Shown piece by piece: positions 26,625 to 35,458 of a DNA stretch of 64,000 bases. This stretch comes from Arcobacter sp. (GTDB lineage Bacteria > Acidobacteriota > Terriglobia > Bryobacterales > Bryobacteraceae). Both the position numbers and the translations under genes were made by a program. The stretch lies in contig DYJN01000014.1 of NCBI GenBank assembly GCA_020723085.1, positions 1-64,000 of the forward strand. The letters run 5' to 3'. The first letter of the stretch is position 1. Each line of letters opens with the position of its first letter. A model generated the notes under the pieces. It was not told the origin of the DNA, did no database searches, and was given only the letters and a program-made list of their open reading frames with translations.

Positions 26625-27695
26625 TCATGCCTGCGGCTTGCCGCATTCCGGGCAGAACTTTGCCGCCCGGGGAATCTGCTGCCCGCACTCCATGCAGAAC
26701 TTCATGGCGGCCGCGGCGGCGGCGCCGGCGGCCACGGGAGCGGCGGGAGGCGCGGCCGGCGGCGTGCCGGAAGGCGGCTGAGGAGCGGCCGGAGGCGGCC
26801 CCTGCGGCGGTTGCTGCGCCTGCGGATTCAGCGACTGCGCGAACACCTGTCCGAGGCCGACGCCTGCGCCGAGGCCGACGCCGAGCCCTGCCAGCCCGCC
26901 GCCGCCTTCATTGGCCGCGGCGATGGGCAGGGATTGCGCCGCCTGGAACTGCGTGTACTGCTGCATGTTGCCGATCATGTTCATGCCCACGCGCGTGTCG
27001 AGGAACTTCTGGAGTTCTTCCGGCAGCGAGAGGTTTTCGACAGCGAACTGATCGAGAGCCACGCCGAGTTCAGCGAACACCGGGGTCACCGAAGCCTTGA
27101 TGCGCTCTCCGACTTCGATGTAGTTGGCGGCCATATCCAGGAACGGCAGACCGCTTTCGGCGAAGGCGTCGGAGATGTGGGAGACGATGACCTGGCGCAG
27201 TTGCGGCTCCACCTCTGCCAGCGTGTAACGCTCCCCGAAGCCGCTCACCTTGGTGAGAAACTGCCTGGGATTCTCGATGTGCCAGGAGTAGACGCCATAG
27301 CCGCGCAGGCGGACCGCGCCGAAGTCCTTGTCGCGGATCGTGACCGGTTGGGCGGTGCCCCAGCGCTGCCCGATCTGTTGCCGCGTGCTGAAGAAATACA
27401 CGTCGCTCTTGAACGGAGACTGAAAGAGCTTGTCCCAGTTCATGAGGTTGGTCAGCACGGGCAGCGTTTGCGTGTTGAGAGTATAGAGCCCCGGGCCGAA
27501 GATGTCGGCGCAGCGGCCCTCGTTGACGAACATCGCCGCCTGGGATTCGCGGACGGTGAGCTTGGCGCCGTTCTGGATCTCCATGTCCTGCATGGGATAC
27601 CGGTAGGTGAGGACGCCCTCCTCCTGGTCCGTCCACTGAATGACGTCGATGAACTGTTTCTTGATGAACGAGCGAATCTGGTCGCCCAGGGCCAT
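26625..27695 (-). CDS. SPFH/virion-core-type protein with C-terminal zinc ribbon
   Basis: 356 residues. The SPFH-like (YdjI/virion core) domain spans about 1-235: QEEGVLTYRYPMQDMEIQNG, LTVRESQAAMFVNEGR, FGPGLYTLNTQTLPVL and YSWHIENPRQFLTKV. A Gly-rich then Pro/Ala-rich linker (about 265-325) leads to a zinc ribbon, CMECGQQIPRAAKFCPECG. ATG 27695 is set by GGAGG five bases upstream. SPFH proteins scaffold membrane-associated assemblies. It is the first gene of the eight-gene operon, divergent from the rpiB-like gene, so the promoter must lie in 27696-27765. Confidence 0.88.
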   Translation of the reverse strand: MALGDQIRSFIKKQFIDVIQWTDQEEGVLTYRYPMQDMEIQNGAKLTVRESQAAMFVNEGRCADIFGPGLYTLNTQTLPVLTNLMNWDKLFQSPFKSDVYFFSTRQQIGQRWGTAQPVTIRDKDFGAVRLRGYGVYSWHIENPRQFLTKVSGFGERYTLAEVEPQLRQVIVSHISDAFAESGLPFLDMAANYIEVGERIKASVTPVFAELGVALDQFAVENLSLPEELQKFLDTRVGMNMIGNMQQYTQFQAAQSLPIAAANEGGGGLAGLGVGLGAGVGLGQVFAQSLNPQAQQPPQGPPPAAPQPPSGTPPAAPPAAPVAAGAAAAAAMKFCMECGQQIPRAAKFCPECGKPQA

Positions 27696-27765
27696 GTGCA
27701 CCTCCGTTCGCCTCAGTATACGGGATCAGGGGGCCGGTTGTTCCGCAAATCGGAGCCGGTGTGCG

Positions 27766-28413
27766 ATGATCGAGGCGATGCGGCGCGTGGTCACATCGGC
27801 GGACATCCCGCTCTCCGGCGCCTTCCGCGTGGAGCGGGGGGCGGTGTGGACGCCCTCGGCGCGCGATCTGGCGCAGGAGCGCGGCATCGAGGTGATCGAG
27901 ATGGCGCCGGAGGAGCTCCAGGCGCTGGCCGAGCCGGCGCGGACGGTCGCCGTGGGCGCCGACCACGGCGGATTCGCTCTGAAAGAGCGGGTCAAAGCGC
28001 TGCTCGAAGAGCTGGGCTGGCGGGTGGAAGACGTCGGCGTATTCGAGGAAAAGCCGGCGGATTATCCCGACATCGCGCATGAAGCGGCGCTGCGGGTGGC
28101 GCAGGGACGGGCGGCGCTGGCGATCATTGTGGACGGCGCAGGCATCGGCAGCGCGATAGCCGCCAACAAGGTGCCGGGCATCCGCGCAGCCATGTGCTAT
28201 GATAGGGCTTCCGCGCGCAACAGCCGAGAGCACAACCACGCCAACGTGCTGGCTCTGGGCGGCCGCATGCTCACCTGGAGCCAGGCGGAAGACATCGTGC
28301 GCACCTGGCTGGCCACCCCGTGCGGAGGCGGGCGTCACGCCGCGCGCGCCGCCAAGATCGCGGAAATTGAACGGCGGTATTCATCGTGGAACCCGCACAA
28401 CTCGCCAGAATAG
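27766..28413 (+). CDS. RpiB/LacAB-family sugar isomerase with an N-terminal extension
   Basis: 215 residues, about 60 more than ordinary RpiB. Residues 7-45 carry an extra segment, [20 protein letters not shown] then [15 protein letters not shown]. The RpiB core begins with [16 protein letters not shown] and continues with [16 protein letters not shown] and [14 protein letters not shown]. The usual catalytic Cys motif CGTGIG is DGAGIG here, so Asp123 replaces Cys. That may change the substrate or mechanism. Its 3' end overlaps the deoC start by 28 bases, suggesting coupled expression. ATG 27778 is an alternative start. Confidence 0.8.
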   Translation: MIEAMRRVVTSADIPLSGAFRVERGAVWTPSARDLAQERGIEVIEMAPEELQALAEPARTVAVGADHGGFALKERVKALLEELGWRVEDVGVFEEKPADYPDIAHEAALRVAQGRAALAIIVDGAGIGSAIAANKVPGIRAAMCYDRASARNSREHNHANVLALGGRMLTWSQAEDIVRTWLATPCGGGRHAARAAKIAEIERRYSSWNPHNSPE

Positions 28414-29270
28414 CGGCCGAAATCGCCGGTGAATTGCTGTCCGGAACGGCGGAGGCCGGCGGGCGCGAGGGGCTCAACCACTCCGCGGAGGTCTGTCCGG
28501 GATGCGTCCAGCGCTGCGTCCAGATGTGCGCCACCAAGACGCGCGCCATCGTCGAGGCGGGCGCCGACCGCGTTTCCGCGAGCGAGCACATCACAAAGGT
28601 CGACCCCGCGCTCGCCGGGCTGATCGACCACACGATCCTCAAGCCGGAGGCCACTGCCGACGACGTGCGGAGGGTATGCCGCGAAGCGCGCCGGTACGGC
28701 TTCGCCAGCGTCTGCGTGAATCCTTACTGGGTGCCGCTCGTGGCCGCCGAGCTCCGCGGCTCGCCCGTCCGGGTCTGCACCGTCGTCGGCTTCCCTCTGG
28801 GCGCCACTTCCACCGCCGCCAAGGTCTGCGAGACTGAACTCGCCCTGCGCGACGGAGCGCAGGAGATCGACATGGTGATGAATGTCGGCGCGCTGAAAAG
28901 CGGCGACTATGCCGCTGTGGAGTCCGACATCCGGCTGGTGGCGGAAACCTGCCACCGCCATGGCGCCCTGCTGAAGGTGATCCTGGAGACGGCGCTGCTC
29001 GACGAGACGGAAAAAGCGGTTGCCTGCGCCTTGGCCAAGCTCGCCGGCGCGGATTTCGTCAAGACCTCCACCGGGTTCTCGAAACACGGCGCCACCGCCG
29101 CCGACGTCGCGCTGATGCGGCGCGTGGTGGGACCGCAGATGGGCGTCAAGGCCTCCGGCGGCATCCGGACCCTGGAGGATCTGAAAGCCATGACGGCGGC
29201 GGGCGCCACGCGGATCGGCGCCAGCGCCAGTGTGAAAATCGTCGAAGCGGCGGCACGGCAGGAGCCATGA
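28386..29270 (+). CDS. deoC: Deoxyribose-phosphate aldolase with an N-terminal four-cysteine extension
   Basis: 294 residues from GTG. The class I aldolase core starts near residue 78 ([20 protein letters not shown]), and continues with [28 protein letters not shown], the Schiff-base lysine in FVKTSTGFS, and [10 protein letters not shown]. It splits 2-deoxyribose 5-phosphate into glyceraldehyde 3-phosphate and acetaldehyde. The 75-residue leader holds Cys37, Cys40, Cys44 and Cys48 ([12 protein letters not shown]), which may bind metal or a cluster. Such leaders are reminiscent of encapsulated enzymes in bacterial microcompartments, but no shell gene is in the window. Confidence 0.88.
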   Translation: MEPAQLARIAAEIAGELLSGTAEAGGREGLNHSAEVCPGCVQRCVQMCATKTRAIVEAGADRVSASEHITKVDPALAGLIDHTILKPEATADDVRRVCREARRYGFASVCVNPYWVPLVAAELRGSPVRVCTVVGFPLGATSTAAKVCETELALRDGAQEIDMVMNVGALKSGDYAAVESDIRLVAETCHRHGALLKVILETALLDETEKAVACALAKLAGADFVKTSTGFSKHGATAADVALMRRVVGPQMGVKASGGIRTLEDLKAMTAAGATRIGASASVKIVEAAARQEP

Positions 29271-31018
29271 CGGAGACCCGAAAGAGCCGCGTCCGATTCC
29301 GGGACCGCGCCGAACTGCTCGATTTCCTGCTGGAAGTGTCCACCGTCGCCAGCGAGACGCTCGACCTGAACGAGCTGATGGCGAGCGTCGCCGCCATCGT
29401 CCGGCAGGTGATCCCGCACGAGCTGTTCGCTATCCTGCTGTACAGCGAACGCCGGCAGGGGTTGCGCATCCGCTACGCGGTGGGCCACCGGCGCGAGATC
29501 GTGCAGAACCTCGTGGTGAAACTCGGGGAAGGCCTGACGGGCGCGGCGGCGGCGGAGCGCAAGCCGATGGTTGTGGGCAACGTGCTCGAAGACAGCCGCT
29601 ATCTGAACGCCATGGACGCCGTGCGCAGCGAACTGGCAGTGCCGATGGTGCTGCAGCAGAAGCTGGTCGGCGTGATCGACCTGCAATCCACGCTGCCGGA
29701 CGCCTTCACCCAGCAGGACCGCGCGCTGCTGCAATTGATCGCTTCGCGCGTGGCGGCGGCGGTCGAGAACGCCCGCCTGTACCGCCGCATCGAGCGGCAG
29801 AGCCGCACCCAGCGCACTCTGGCGGCGATGGCGCAGGAGTTTTCTTCGATCCTCGACCTGGACCATCTGCTGGAGAAGATCGCGCTCAGCATCAAACGGC
29901 TGATCAACTACGACGCCTTCATGGTCATGGTGGTCGATGAGGCGGCGGGCATGCTGCGCAACGTCCACAGCCGGCGCTTCGACGAAACGCAGGCGCGCGC
30001 CTCGCTGCCCCTCGGTCAGGGGATCACCGGAGCGGCGGCGCAGTCCCGCCAGCCGGTGCTCGCCCCCGACACGGGCGCCGACCCTCGTTACGTGGAGTGG
30101 CACCCGGGCATCCGCAGCGAACTCGCCGTGCCCCTGATCGTCAAAGACCGCGTCATCGGCGTCGTGGATCTGGAGAGCCGGCGCCTGAACTACTTCAACG
30201 AGGACCACGTCCGCCTGCTTTCGTTGATCGCGCCGTCCATCGCCATCGCGATCGAAAATGCGCGGCTGTACGAAGAGCTGGCGCAGCGCGAACGCGAGAT
30301 CCAGCAGGACCTGCAGGCGGCGCACGATCTGCAGTCCGTGCTGCTGCCGCAGTCCCCGCCGCCCTTGAAGGGCTTGCAGGCGGGCATGCGCATGAAGCCG
30401 GCGCGGCTGGTCAGCGGGGACGTGTACGAATTTTTCGATTACGGCGACGACAGCACGATGATCGCTTTCGGCGACTCCAGCGGGAAGGGCGCCGCGGCGG
30501 CTCTGTATGGCGCGCTGTTCACCGGCCTGCTGCGGGGCGAAGCGCCCCGCCGCCGGAGCCCGGCGGAGCTGCTGCGGTCGCTGAACGATACGCTCACCGA
30601 GCGGCAGGTGCCGGCGCGCTATGTCTCCCTGCTGCTGTTGCTGTGGCGGGCGAAACAGCGCGAGTTCGTCATGGCCAATGCCGGCTCGACAACGCCCCTG
30701 GTCTGCCGCGCGGGGCAGATCCTGCAGCCGCATGCTGCGGGCGTTCCCGTCGGGCTCCTGGAAAACGTCGATTACGACGAAACGCATTTCGAAGCGCAGC
30801 CCGGCGACGTCGTCGTGCTCGTCAGCGACGGCGTTCAGGATCAGCCGAACCCGGCGGGCGAGGAATACGGGCGCCGGCGCCTGCGCCGGTTCCTGGAAGC
30901 GCATTGCGCGGACACGGCGCAGCAGATCGCCGACGGAATGCTCGACGACCTCGAGCAGTTCCGCGAAGGGCGCGCCGTGCACGACGACCAGACCGTGATC
31001 GTATTGAAGGTGGATTGA
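29267..31018 (+). CDS. GAF-GAF-SpoIIE (PP2C-type) serine/threonine phosphatase
   Basis: 583 residues. GAF domain 1 spans about 18-165 ([19 protein letters not shown]) and GAF domain 2 about 190-345 ([19 protein letters not shown]). A short coiled coil ([20 protein letters not shown]) leads into a RsbU/SpoIIE phosphatase with [28 protein letters not shown] and [11 protein letters not shown], the metal-binding Asp residues. It is cytosolic. Such proteins dephosphorylate anti-sigma-antagonists in response to small ligands or redox signals. The start overlaps the deoC stop (ATGA). Its partner anti-anti-sigma factor is not in the window. Confidence 0.9.
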   Translation: MTETRKSRVRFRDRAELLDFLLEVSTVASETLDLNELMASVAAIVRQVIPHELFAILLYSERRQGLRIRYAVGHRREIVQNLVVKLGEGLTGAAAAERKPMVVGNVLEDSRYLNAMDAVRSELAVPMVLQQKLVGVIDLQSTLPDAFTQQDRALLQLIASRVAAAVENARLYRRIERQSRTQRTLAAMAQEFSSILDLDHLLEKIALSIKRLINYDAFMVMVVDEAAGMLRNVHSRRFDETQARASLPLGQGITGAAAQSRQPVLAPDTGADPRYVEWHPGIRSELAVPLIVKDRVIGVVDLESRRLNYFNEDHVRLLSLIAPSIAIAIENARLYEELAQREREIQQDLQAAHDLQSVLLPQSPPPLKGLQAGMRMKPARLVSGDVYEFFDYGDDSTMIAFGDSSGKGAAAALYGALFTGLLRGEAPRRRSPAELLRSLNDTLTERQVPARYVSLLLLLWRAKQREFVMANAGSTTPLVCRAGQILQPHAAGVPVGLLENVDYDETHFEAQPGDVVVLVSDGVQDQPNPAGEEYGRRRLRRFLEAHCADTAQQIADGMLDDLEQFREGRAVHDDQTVIVLKVD

Positions 31019-31029
31019 CAGGGAAGGCA

Positions 31030-32277
31030 ATGACCGGGGCGTTCGAGTATCGCGGCGGCGCGCTGCACTGCGAGCAGGTGAATCTGGCCGAAGTGGCCGG
31101 GCGCGCAGGCACTCCGTGCTACGTGTATTCCGCCGCCGCGCTGCGCCGGGCCTTCCGCTTGTTCGAAGAGAGGCTGGCCGGCGCGCCGCATCTGGTCTGT
31201 TTCGCGGTCAAGGCCAACGGGAACCTCGCCGTGCTCCGGCTGCTGGCCGAGGCGGGCGCCGGGTTCGACATCGTCAGCGGCGGCGAGCTGTTCCGGGTGC
31301 TGAAAGCCGGCGCGGATCCGGAGAAGGTGGTTTTCTCGGGCGTCGGCAAGACGCCGGAAGAGATCGAGGCCGCCTTGCAGGCGGGCATTCACTCCTTCAA
31401 CTGCGAGAGCGAGGCCGAGCTGCTGCTGCTGAGCTCGCTGGCGCAGCGGATGGGCAGGACCGCCCGCGCGGCCATCCGTGTCAATCCGGACGTGGACGCC
31501 GCCACGCACCCTTACATCTCCACCGGCCTCAAGCGGCATAAGTTCGGCATCGACATCGCCGGGGCGGAAGACCTCTACGCGCGCGCCGCCGCGCTGCCGG
31601 GGCTTGCGCTGGAGGGCGCGAGCTGCCACATCGGCTCGCAACTGCTCGACGTGGCGCCGCTGATCGAGGCGGCTGAGCGCATGGGCGCGCTGGTGGAACG
31701 GCTCCGGGCGCGGGGCATCGGGTTGCGCTTTCTGGATCTGGGCGGCGGGCTTGGCGTGCCCTACCGCAAGGAGGACCCGTGGCCTGATGTGACGCGCTAT
31801 CTGGCTGCCGTGCGCGGGATCGCGGAGCGGCTCCATGTGGAGCTCCTGCTCGAGCCGGGGCGCTTCATCGCCGGACCCGCCGGCGTGCTGCTGTCACGGG
31901 TGCTGTACCGGAAGAGCGGCAGCGGCAAGGAATTCCTGATCGTCGACGCCTCCATGACCGAACTGATCCGCCCCGCGCTCTATGAAGCCCACCATGAGAT
32001 GCTGCCGCTGCGGCGGACGGAAAGAGGCACGCTGGTCGCCGACGTCGTCGGTCCGGTGTGCGAGAGCAGCGACTTTCTGGCGGAAGAGCGGGAGATTGAG
32101 AACCTCCTGCCGGGCGATTATCTGGCGGTGATGACGGCGGGCGCGTACGGATTCGTCATGGCGTCGAACTACAACGCGCGGCCGCGGCCGTGCGAAGTCC
32201 TGGTGGACGGCGCCACATGGCGCATCGTGCGCCGGCGTGAATGCCACGAAGATCTGGTGCGCGGCGAAGAGGCGTAA
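31030..32277 (+). CDS. lysA: Diaminopimelate decarboxylase
   Basis: 415 residues of a fold-III PLP decarboxylase. PLP-lysine is Lys61 in CFAVKANGN. Other motifs are GFDIVSGGELFRVLKAG, GLKRHKFGID, CHIGSQLLD, GGGLGVPY, EPGRFIAGPAG and the active-site CESSDFLA. It converts meso-diaminopimelate to lysine, the last step of that pathway. ATG 31030 has GGGAAGG just upstream; a longer frame reaches back but overlaps the phosphatase gene in another frame. It ends ten bases before the convergent TlpA-like gene. Confidence 0.93.
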   Translation: MTGAFEYRGGALHCEQVNLAEVAGRAGTPCYVYSAAALRRAFRLFEERLAGAPHLVCFAVKANGNLAVLRLLAEAGAGFDIVSGGELFRVLKAGADPEKVVFSGVGKTPEEIEAALQAGIHSFNCESEAELLLLSSLAQRMGRTARAAIRVNPDVDAATHPYISTGLKRHKFGIDIAGAEDLYARAAALPGLALEGASCHIGSQLLDVAPLIEAAERMGALVERLRARGIGLRFLDLGGGLGVPYRKEDPWPDVTRYLAAVRGIAERLHVELLLEPGRFIAGPAGVLLSRVLYRKSGSGKEFLIVDASMTELIRPALYEAHHEMLPLRRTERGTLVADVVGPVCESSDFLAEEREIENLLPGDYLAVMTAGAYGFVMASNYNARPRPCEVLVDGATWRIVRRRECHEDLVRGEEA

Positions 32278-32286
32278 ACGCGCGCG

Positions 32287-32760
32287 TCAGAGCAGCTTCT
32301 TCAGGACGGCTTCCAGTTGCTTCAGGTTCACCTCGCCGGGGAAGACGTGCGCTTTCCTGCCCGCGCGGTCGTAGACCACCGTGAAGGGCAGACCGCCGGA
32401 CCACCGTGGGTCGACCTGCGAGATGAACTTCTCGTCGCTCTTGAAGTTCTTGATGAAGGTGGGCGGGGGCGCCTTAGTCCTGTCGAGGAACTCGGCTACC
32501 GCCTTGCGGTCCCTCTCTTCGTCGATGGCGACAGTGACGAATTCGAGGCCTTTGGCGCGGTACTTCCCCACGAGCGCGACGAGATCCGGCATCTCCTTGC
32601 GGCAGGGAGCGCACCACGTTGCCCAGAAGTTCACCACCAGAACCTTGCCTCTGGAGGAGGCGACAAGGCGGCTGTAGCCGGACTCGTCGATCGGCTTCAG
32701 GTTCGCCGCCGAGGCGAGTCCGGCTGCCAGCGCCAGCAGAACGGGAAGCAGTTGTTTCAT
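32287..32760 (-). CDS. Thioredoxin-like (TlpA/ResA-type) secreted protein
   Basis: 157 residues with a signal peptide (LLPVLLALAAGLASA). The redox motif is WCAPC, with Cys50 and Cys53 in VVNFWATWCAPCRKEMPDL; DPRWSGGLPFTVVYDRAG carries the cis-proline. It should act in the periplasm, reducing or oxidising disulfides. Its start overlaps the stop of the redoxin gene (ATGA), so the minus-strand operon 34315-32287 is probably co-translated. Confidence 0.88.
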   Translation of the reverse strand: MKQLLPVLLALAAGLASAANLKPIDESGYSRLVASSRGKVLVVNFWATWCAPCRKEMPDLVALVGKYRAKGLEFVTVAIDEERDRKAVAEFLDRTKAPPPTFIKNFKSDEKFISQVDPRWSGGLPFTVVYDRAGRKAHVFPGEVNLKQLEAVLKKLL

Positions 32761-33308
32761 GTGCTTTTCTTGACCCTCTTGATGGTGCAGCCGAATGCCT
32801 TCGTCTCGGTGACAGGCAGCGGCTTGCCTGCCAGCGCCGCACCGAGCACATCTTTCAGGTAGGTCTTCGTCACCTTGTCTGCGGGACGGGAATCATCGAT
32901 GGCGCCACGATAGATCACCTCGGAGTTCTCCCCGATGACGAACACATGCGGCGTAAACTCCGCCCCAAAACGGTCCGCTTCCACGTTGTTCGCATCCTTC
33001 AACACGTGGAACGGGAAACCGTTTTTGCGGGCATGCGCGGCGGCATCGGCGGAGGACTCCGTCGAGTTCGCGTTCAGGAACACAAACTGCACGCCGCGCG
33101 GGCTGAACTCGTTGTACAGCGCCTTCATCCGCTCGTTGTAATCGTTCGAGATGGGGCACTGCGTGGAGATGAAGATCACTGCGGTGACCTTCCCCGAAGT
33201 CTGGACCTCCACGGGCTTGCCGTCGAGATCGGTTGCTTTGATGGACTCCACCTTGCCCGGCGCGCCGAGCAGGAACAGGGCGGTTGCGAATGCGGCGATC
33301 GCCGTCAT
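32757..33308 (-). CDS. Single-cysteine redoxin-like exported protein
   Basis: 183 residues with an N-terminal leader (MTAIAAFATALFLLGAPGKV). An AhpC/TSA-like thioredoxin fold carries the motif ISTQCPISNDYNERM (Cys51). No second cysteine follows at +3, so it resembles the CPIS group of peroxiredoxin-like proteins often found in Acidobacteria. Also visible are FVFLNANSTESS and TPHVFVIGENSEVIYRGAID. Probably periplasmic. It overlaps both neighbours by four bases. Confidence 0.82.
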   Translation of the reverse strand: MTAIAAFATALFLLGAPGKVESIKATDLDGKPVEVQTSGKVTAVIFISTQCPISNDYNERMKALYNEFSPRGVQFVFLNANSTESSADAAAHARKNGFPFHVLKDANNVEADRFGAEFTPHVFVIGENSEVIYRGAIDDSRPADKVTKTYLKDVLGAALAGKPLPVTETKAFGCTIKRVKKST

Positions 33309-33715
33309 GGCTTGCTTCCCTCTTTCCCTTCTGACTTGGATGATTCGCGTTTCCGTTCCAGTTTCAGGTTCACCACGGCGTCGAGCCGGGTGTCGAAGAT
33401 CGTGAGCCTCCGCTTCGGGCTGACCATATCGTGGTACGTGGCGGTGAGCTCGTAATCAATGCTGGTGGACAGATTCTGGAACTGGTACTTCCCATCCTCG
33501 TGGGTGATGAATGACCGGATCTGAAGCGTCTTGAGGTTCTTGAGCTGCACCACGGCGCCAGAAGCCGGATTGCCGTCTGGCAGCGTCACCACGCCGGATA
33601 CGTTCCGGATGTTCGGATCCCTGCCTTTTTCCTTCTTCTGGTTGGTCCACTGCATGCCAGAGACGAGCAGGGCAAAGAGAGGAAGAAGAAGCGTGATTCG
33701 GCGTGTCAGAGTCAT
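33305..33715 (-). CDS. Exported carboxypeptidase-regulatory-like (beta-sandwich) protein
   Basis: 136 residues. The signal peptide ITLLLPLFALLVSGMQW is followed by one CarboxypepD_reg-like domain (VSGVVTLPDGNPASGAVVQL, then FITHEDGKYQFQNLSTSIDYEL). The C-terminal tail is charged (ERKRESSKSEGKEGSKP). Domains of this kind bind protein or polysaccharide in the envelope and precede TonB-dependent receptors. It overlaps the next start (ATGA). Confidence 0.78.
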   Translation of the reverse strand: MTLTRRITLLLPLFALLVSGMQWTNQKKEKGRDPNIRNVSGVVTLPDGNPASGAVVQLKNLKTLQIRSFITHEDGKYQFQNLSTSIDYELTATYHDMVSPKRRLTIFDTRLDAVVNLKLERKRESSKSEGKEGSKP

Positions 33716-34107
33716 TTGTCGGCGCTCCCAGCAGGCTTCAGGGTCAGGTAGACATCTAGGCGTTCAGGACCGCCGGAAAGTTTCACAATCCGCTCTTCCG
33801 GCAGAAATCCCTTAGCCTTGGCGGTTACTCTATATTCTGCCGGACCGGGCGGAACCTGGAAAGAAAATTCGCCCCGCGCGTCCGCCCGCGTCAGGGCGGG
33901 CTTCGGCTTCCTGCGCCCCGGCGCAGGCGATAACAGAAGCAGCTCCACCTCAGCGCCGGGCAGCGCGAAGCCGGGATCGCGAAACACGGTTCCGGCGATC
34001 ACGGCGGGTTCGGGTTTTTGCCCAGCCAGGCCCGTCAGAGCGAGGCAGAGTGCCAGGAAGAGCCGGAAGAGGCTAGCGCCAGTCTTCCTCGTCCTCTTCC
34101 TCCTCAT
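33712..34107 (-). CDS. Second exported carboxypeptidase-regulatory-like protein
   Basis: 131 residues. ATG 34107 is preferred: AGGAGG lies upstream and the frame opens with basic residues and a leader (LFRLFLALCLALTGLAG). The domain reads VIAGTVFRDPGFALPGAEVE, ADARGEFSFQVPPGPAEYRV and LSGGPERLDVYLTL. The first 35 bases overlap the end of the upstream acidic zinc-ribbon gene in another frame; a longer version of this frame further upstream would be an Arg/Ser/Thr shadow of that gene's acidic codons. Probably periplasmic and coupled to the redoxin genes. Confidence 0.7.
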   Translation of the reverse strand: MRRKRTRKTGASLFRLFLALCLALTGLAGQKPEPAVIAGTVFRDPGFALPGAEVELLLLSPAPGRRKPKPALTRADARGEFSFQVPPGPAEYRVTAKAKGFLPEERIVKLSGGPERLDVYLTLKPAGSADK

Positions 34108-34315
34108 CCTCTTCTTCCTCCTCGTCGATCTCTTCCTCGTCCTCGTCGAAGTCCTCGTCGAGGTCGAAGTCCTCGTCCTCAGGCTCGAGTTCGAGCGGAT
34201 CGAGAGAAACCACCGTAAAACTTCGCCCGCACTCGCTGCAAAGCAGGGTTTCGCCCTCGGCCAGTTCGTCCTCGTCCTCTTCAAAGGGGGCGCCGCACTC
34301 GGGACAATCGATCAT
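34073..34315 (-). CDS. LysW-like acidic zinc-ribbon protein
   Basis: 80 residues. A zinc ribbon (MIDCPECG and LLCSECG) is followed by FTVVSLDPLELEPE, which closely matches amino-group carrier proteins LysW/ArgW. It then adds a run of about 35 mostly Asp/Glu residues and ends EEDWR. Classic LysW ends EDWGE, where the last Glu carries the growing amino-acid intermediate; here that Glu is absent. It leads the operon of redoxin and CarboxypepD-like genes. A LysX/ArgX ligase was not found. The LysW resemblance is seen in the sequence; the role is unknown. Confidence 0.72.
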   Translation of the reverse strand: MIDCPECGAPFEEDEDELAEGETLLCSECGRSFTVVSLDPLELEPEDEDFDLDEDFDEDEEEIDEEEEEDEEEEDEEDWR

Positions 34316-34404
34316 GACCGGTTCACCTCATCCCAAATCGGGGTGTTCGATGCGCTCAGTGTGAATTGTCGCCAAAGAAGGCGGTCGAATGCAATCGCAT
34401 AGTG

Positions 34405-34788
34405 CTAGCGGAGAGCCGAAAGCCGCTCCCGCTGGTCTTCTTCGGCGACGGCCGCACTGTGCAGGACCAGGATGGCGTAAGGGACCGTAACGAGAACCTT
34501 GTCCATGTCCTCCCAGGTGGAGATCATGCGGCGGACGTGGCAGCCGGCGAGGCGGATCACCCAGGGATCGCTAAGCTGGCGGCCGCGCTCGGAGGCGAGT
34601 TTCAGCAGATCGGGGTGCCGGAGAGCCACCACCAGCTCGCGCTTCTCTCCGCCGCAGGAGACGTAGTACTTGCAGTCAATGGCATCGGCGTGGCGGATGG
34701 AGATGGCGTTCTGCTGCCAGCGAAACTCGACGTCCCACGTCCTGCCGAACGGGTCCTGCACCTGAAAATGCCGGAGATCCTGGCTCAT
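34405..34788 (-). CDS. Conserved-looking hypothetical protein
   Basis: 127 residues, soluble and beta/alpha mixed. Visible blocks are FQVQDPFGRTWDVEFRWQQN, AIDCKYYVSCG and KVLVTVPYAILVLHSAAVAE. ATG 34788 has GGTAGG upstream; an ATG four codons earlier is possible. It lies alone between folE and the acidic zinc-ribbon gene, and the 34316-34404 space after it contains nothing obvious. No family recognised. Confidence 0.6.
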   Translation of the reverse strand: MSQDLRHFQVQDPFGRTWDVEFRWQQNAISIRHADAIDCKYYVSCGGEKRELVVALRHPDLLKLASERGRQLSDPWVIRLAGCHVRRMISTWEDMDKVLVTVPYAILVLHSAAVAEEDQRERLSALR

Positions 34789-34837
34789 GCTACCTACCAT
34801 CGTAGCCGAACCGCGGACGGCGCCTCCGCGCAGAGAC

Positions 34838-35458
34838 CTACCAGCCCGCCAGCCCCTGATGGCGCACGTGCGACAGAAACTCGTCGCGCGTTTCCTTCCG
34901 GTGGCGGAACTCGCCCAGCATGGCTGAGGAGGTGGTCGAGCTATGCTGTTTCTCCACGCCGCGCATCATCATGCAGAAATGACGCGCTTCCGTGATGACC
35001 GCCACGCCCTGCGGATCCAGAACCTCCTGGATGCAGGCGGCGATCTGCTGCGTCATGCGCTCCTGCACCTGCAGCCGCCGCGCAAACACGTCCACCAGCC
35101 TGGGGATCTTGCTGAGCCCGATAATCTTGTTCTTGGGGATATAGGCCACGTGCGCCCTGCCATAGAAGGGCAGCAGGTGGTGCTCGCAGAGGGAGAAGAA
35201 CTCGATGTCCTTCACCACCACCATCTCGTCGCAACGCTCGTTAAAGATGGCGCCATTGATGATTTTGTGGATGTCCGCCGTGTAGCCGCTCGTCAGATAG
35301 CGTAACGCTTTCTCCGAGCGCATGGGCGTGGAAAGCAATCCCTCGCGCGAGGGATCCTCGCCGAGCGCGCGCAGGATTTCCCTCATGTGCTCGGCGATGG
35401 GGCCCTCTTCCCGGCGGTGCTCAAGAATCTTGATGGCGGCTTTCGATGAGGATTTCAT
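34838..35458 (-). CDS. folE: GTP cyclohydrolase I
   Basis: 206 residues of the FolE family: [13 protein letters not shown], the zinc and catalytic motif [38 protein letters not shown] and [16 protein letters not shown], with Cys and His ligands all present. It converts GTP to 7,8-dihydroneopterin triphosphate, the precursor for folate, biopterin or queuosine. Its start overlaps the end of the PTPS gene by 38 bases, so this three-gene cluster is one pterin operon with two tandem PTPS paralogues that act on FolE's product. Confidence 0.94.
   Translation of the reverse strand: MKSSSKAAIKILEHRREEGPIAEHMREILRALGEDPSREGLLSTPMRSEKALRYLTSGYTADIHKIINGAIFNERCDEMVVVKDIEFFSLCEHHLLPFYGRAHVAYIPKNKIIGLSKIPRLVDVFARRLQVQERMTQQIAACIQEVLDPQGVAVITEARHFCMMMRGVEKQHSSTTSSAMLGEFRHRKETRDEFLSHVRHQGLAGW

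Noticed and set aside
28907-31030. Long minus-strand frame opposite the phosphatase gene
   Set aside because: Composition is His/Gln/Arg-rich and without domains; the plus-strand GAF-SpoIIE protein explains the region.
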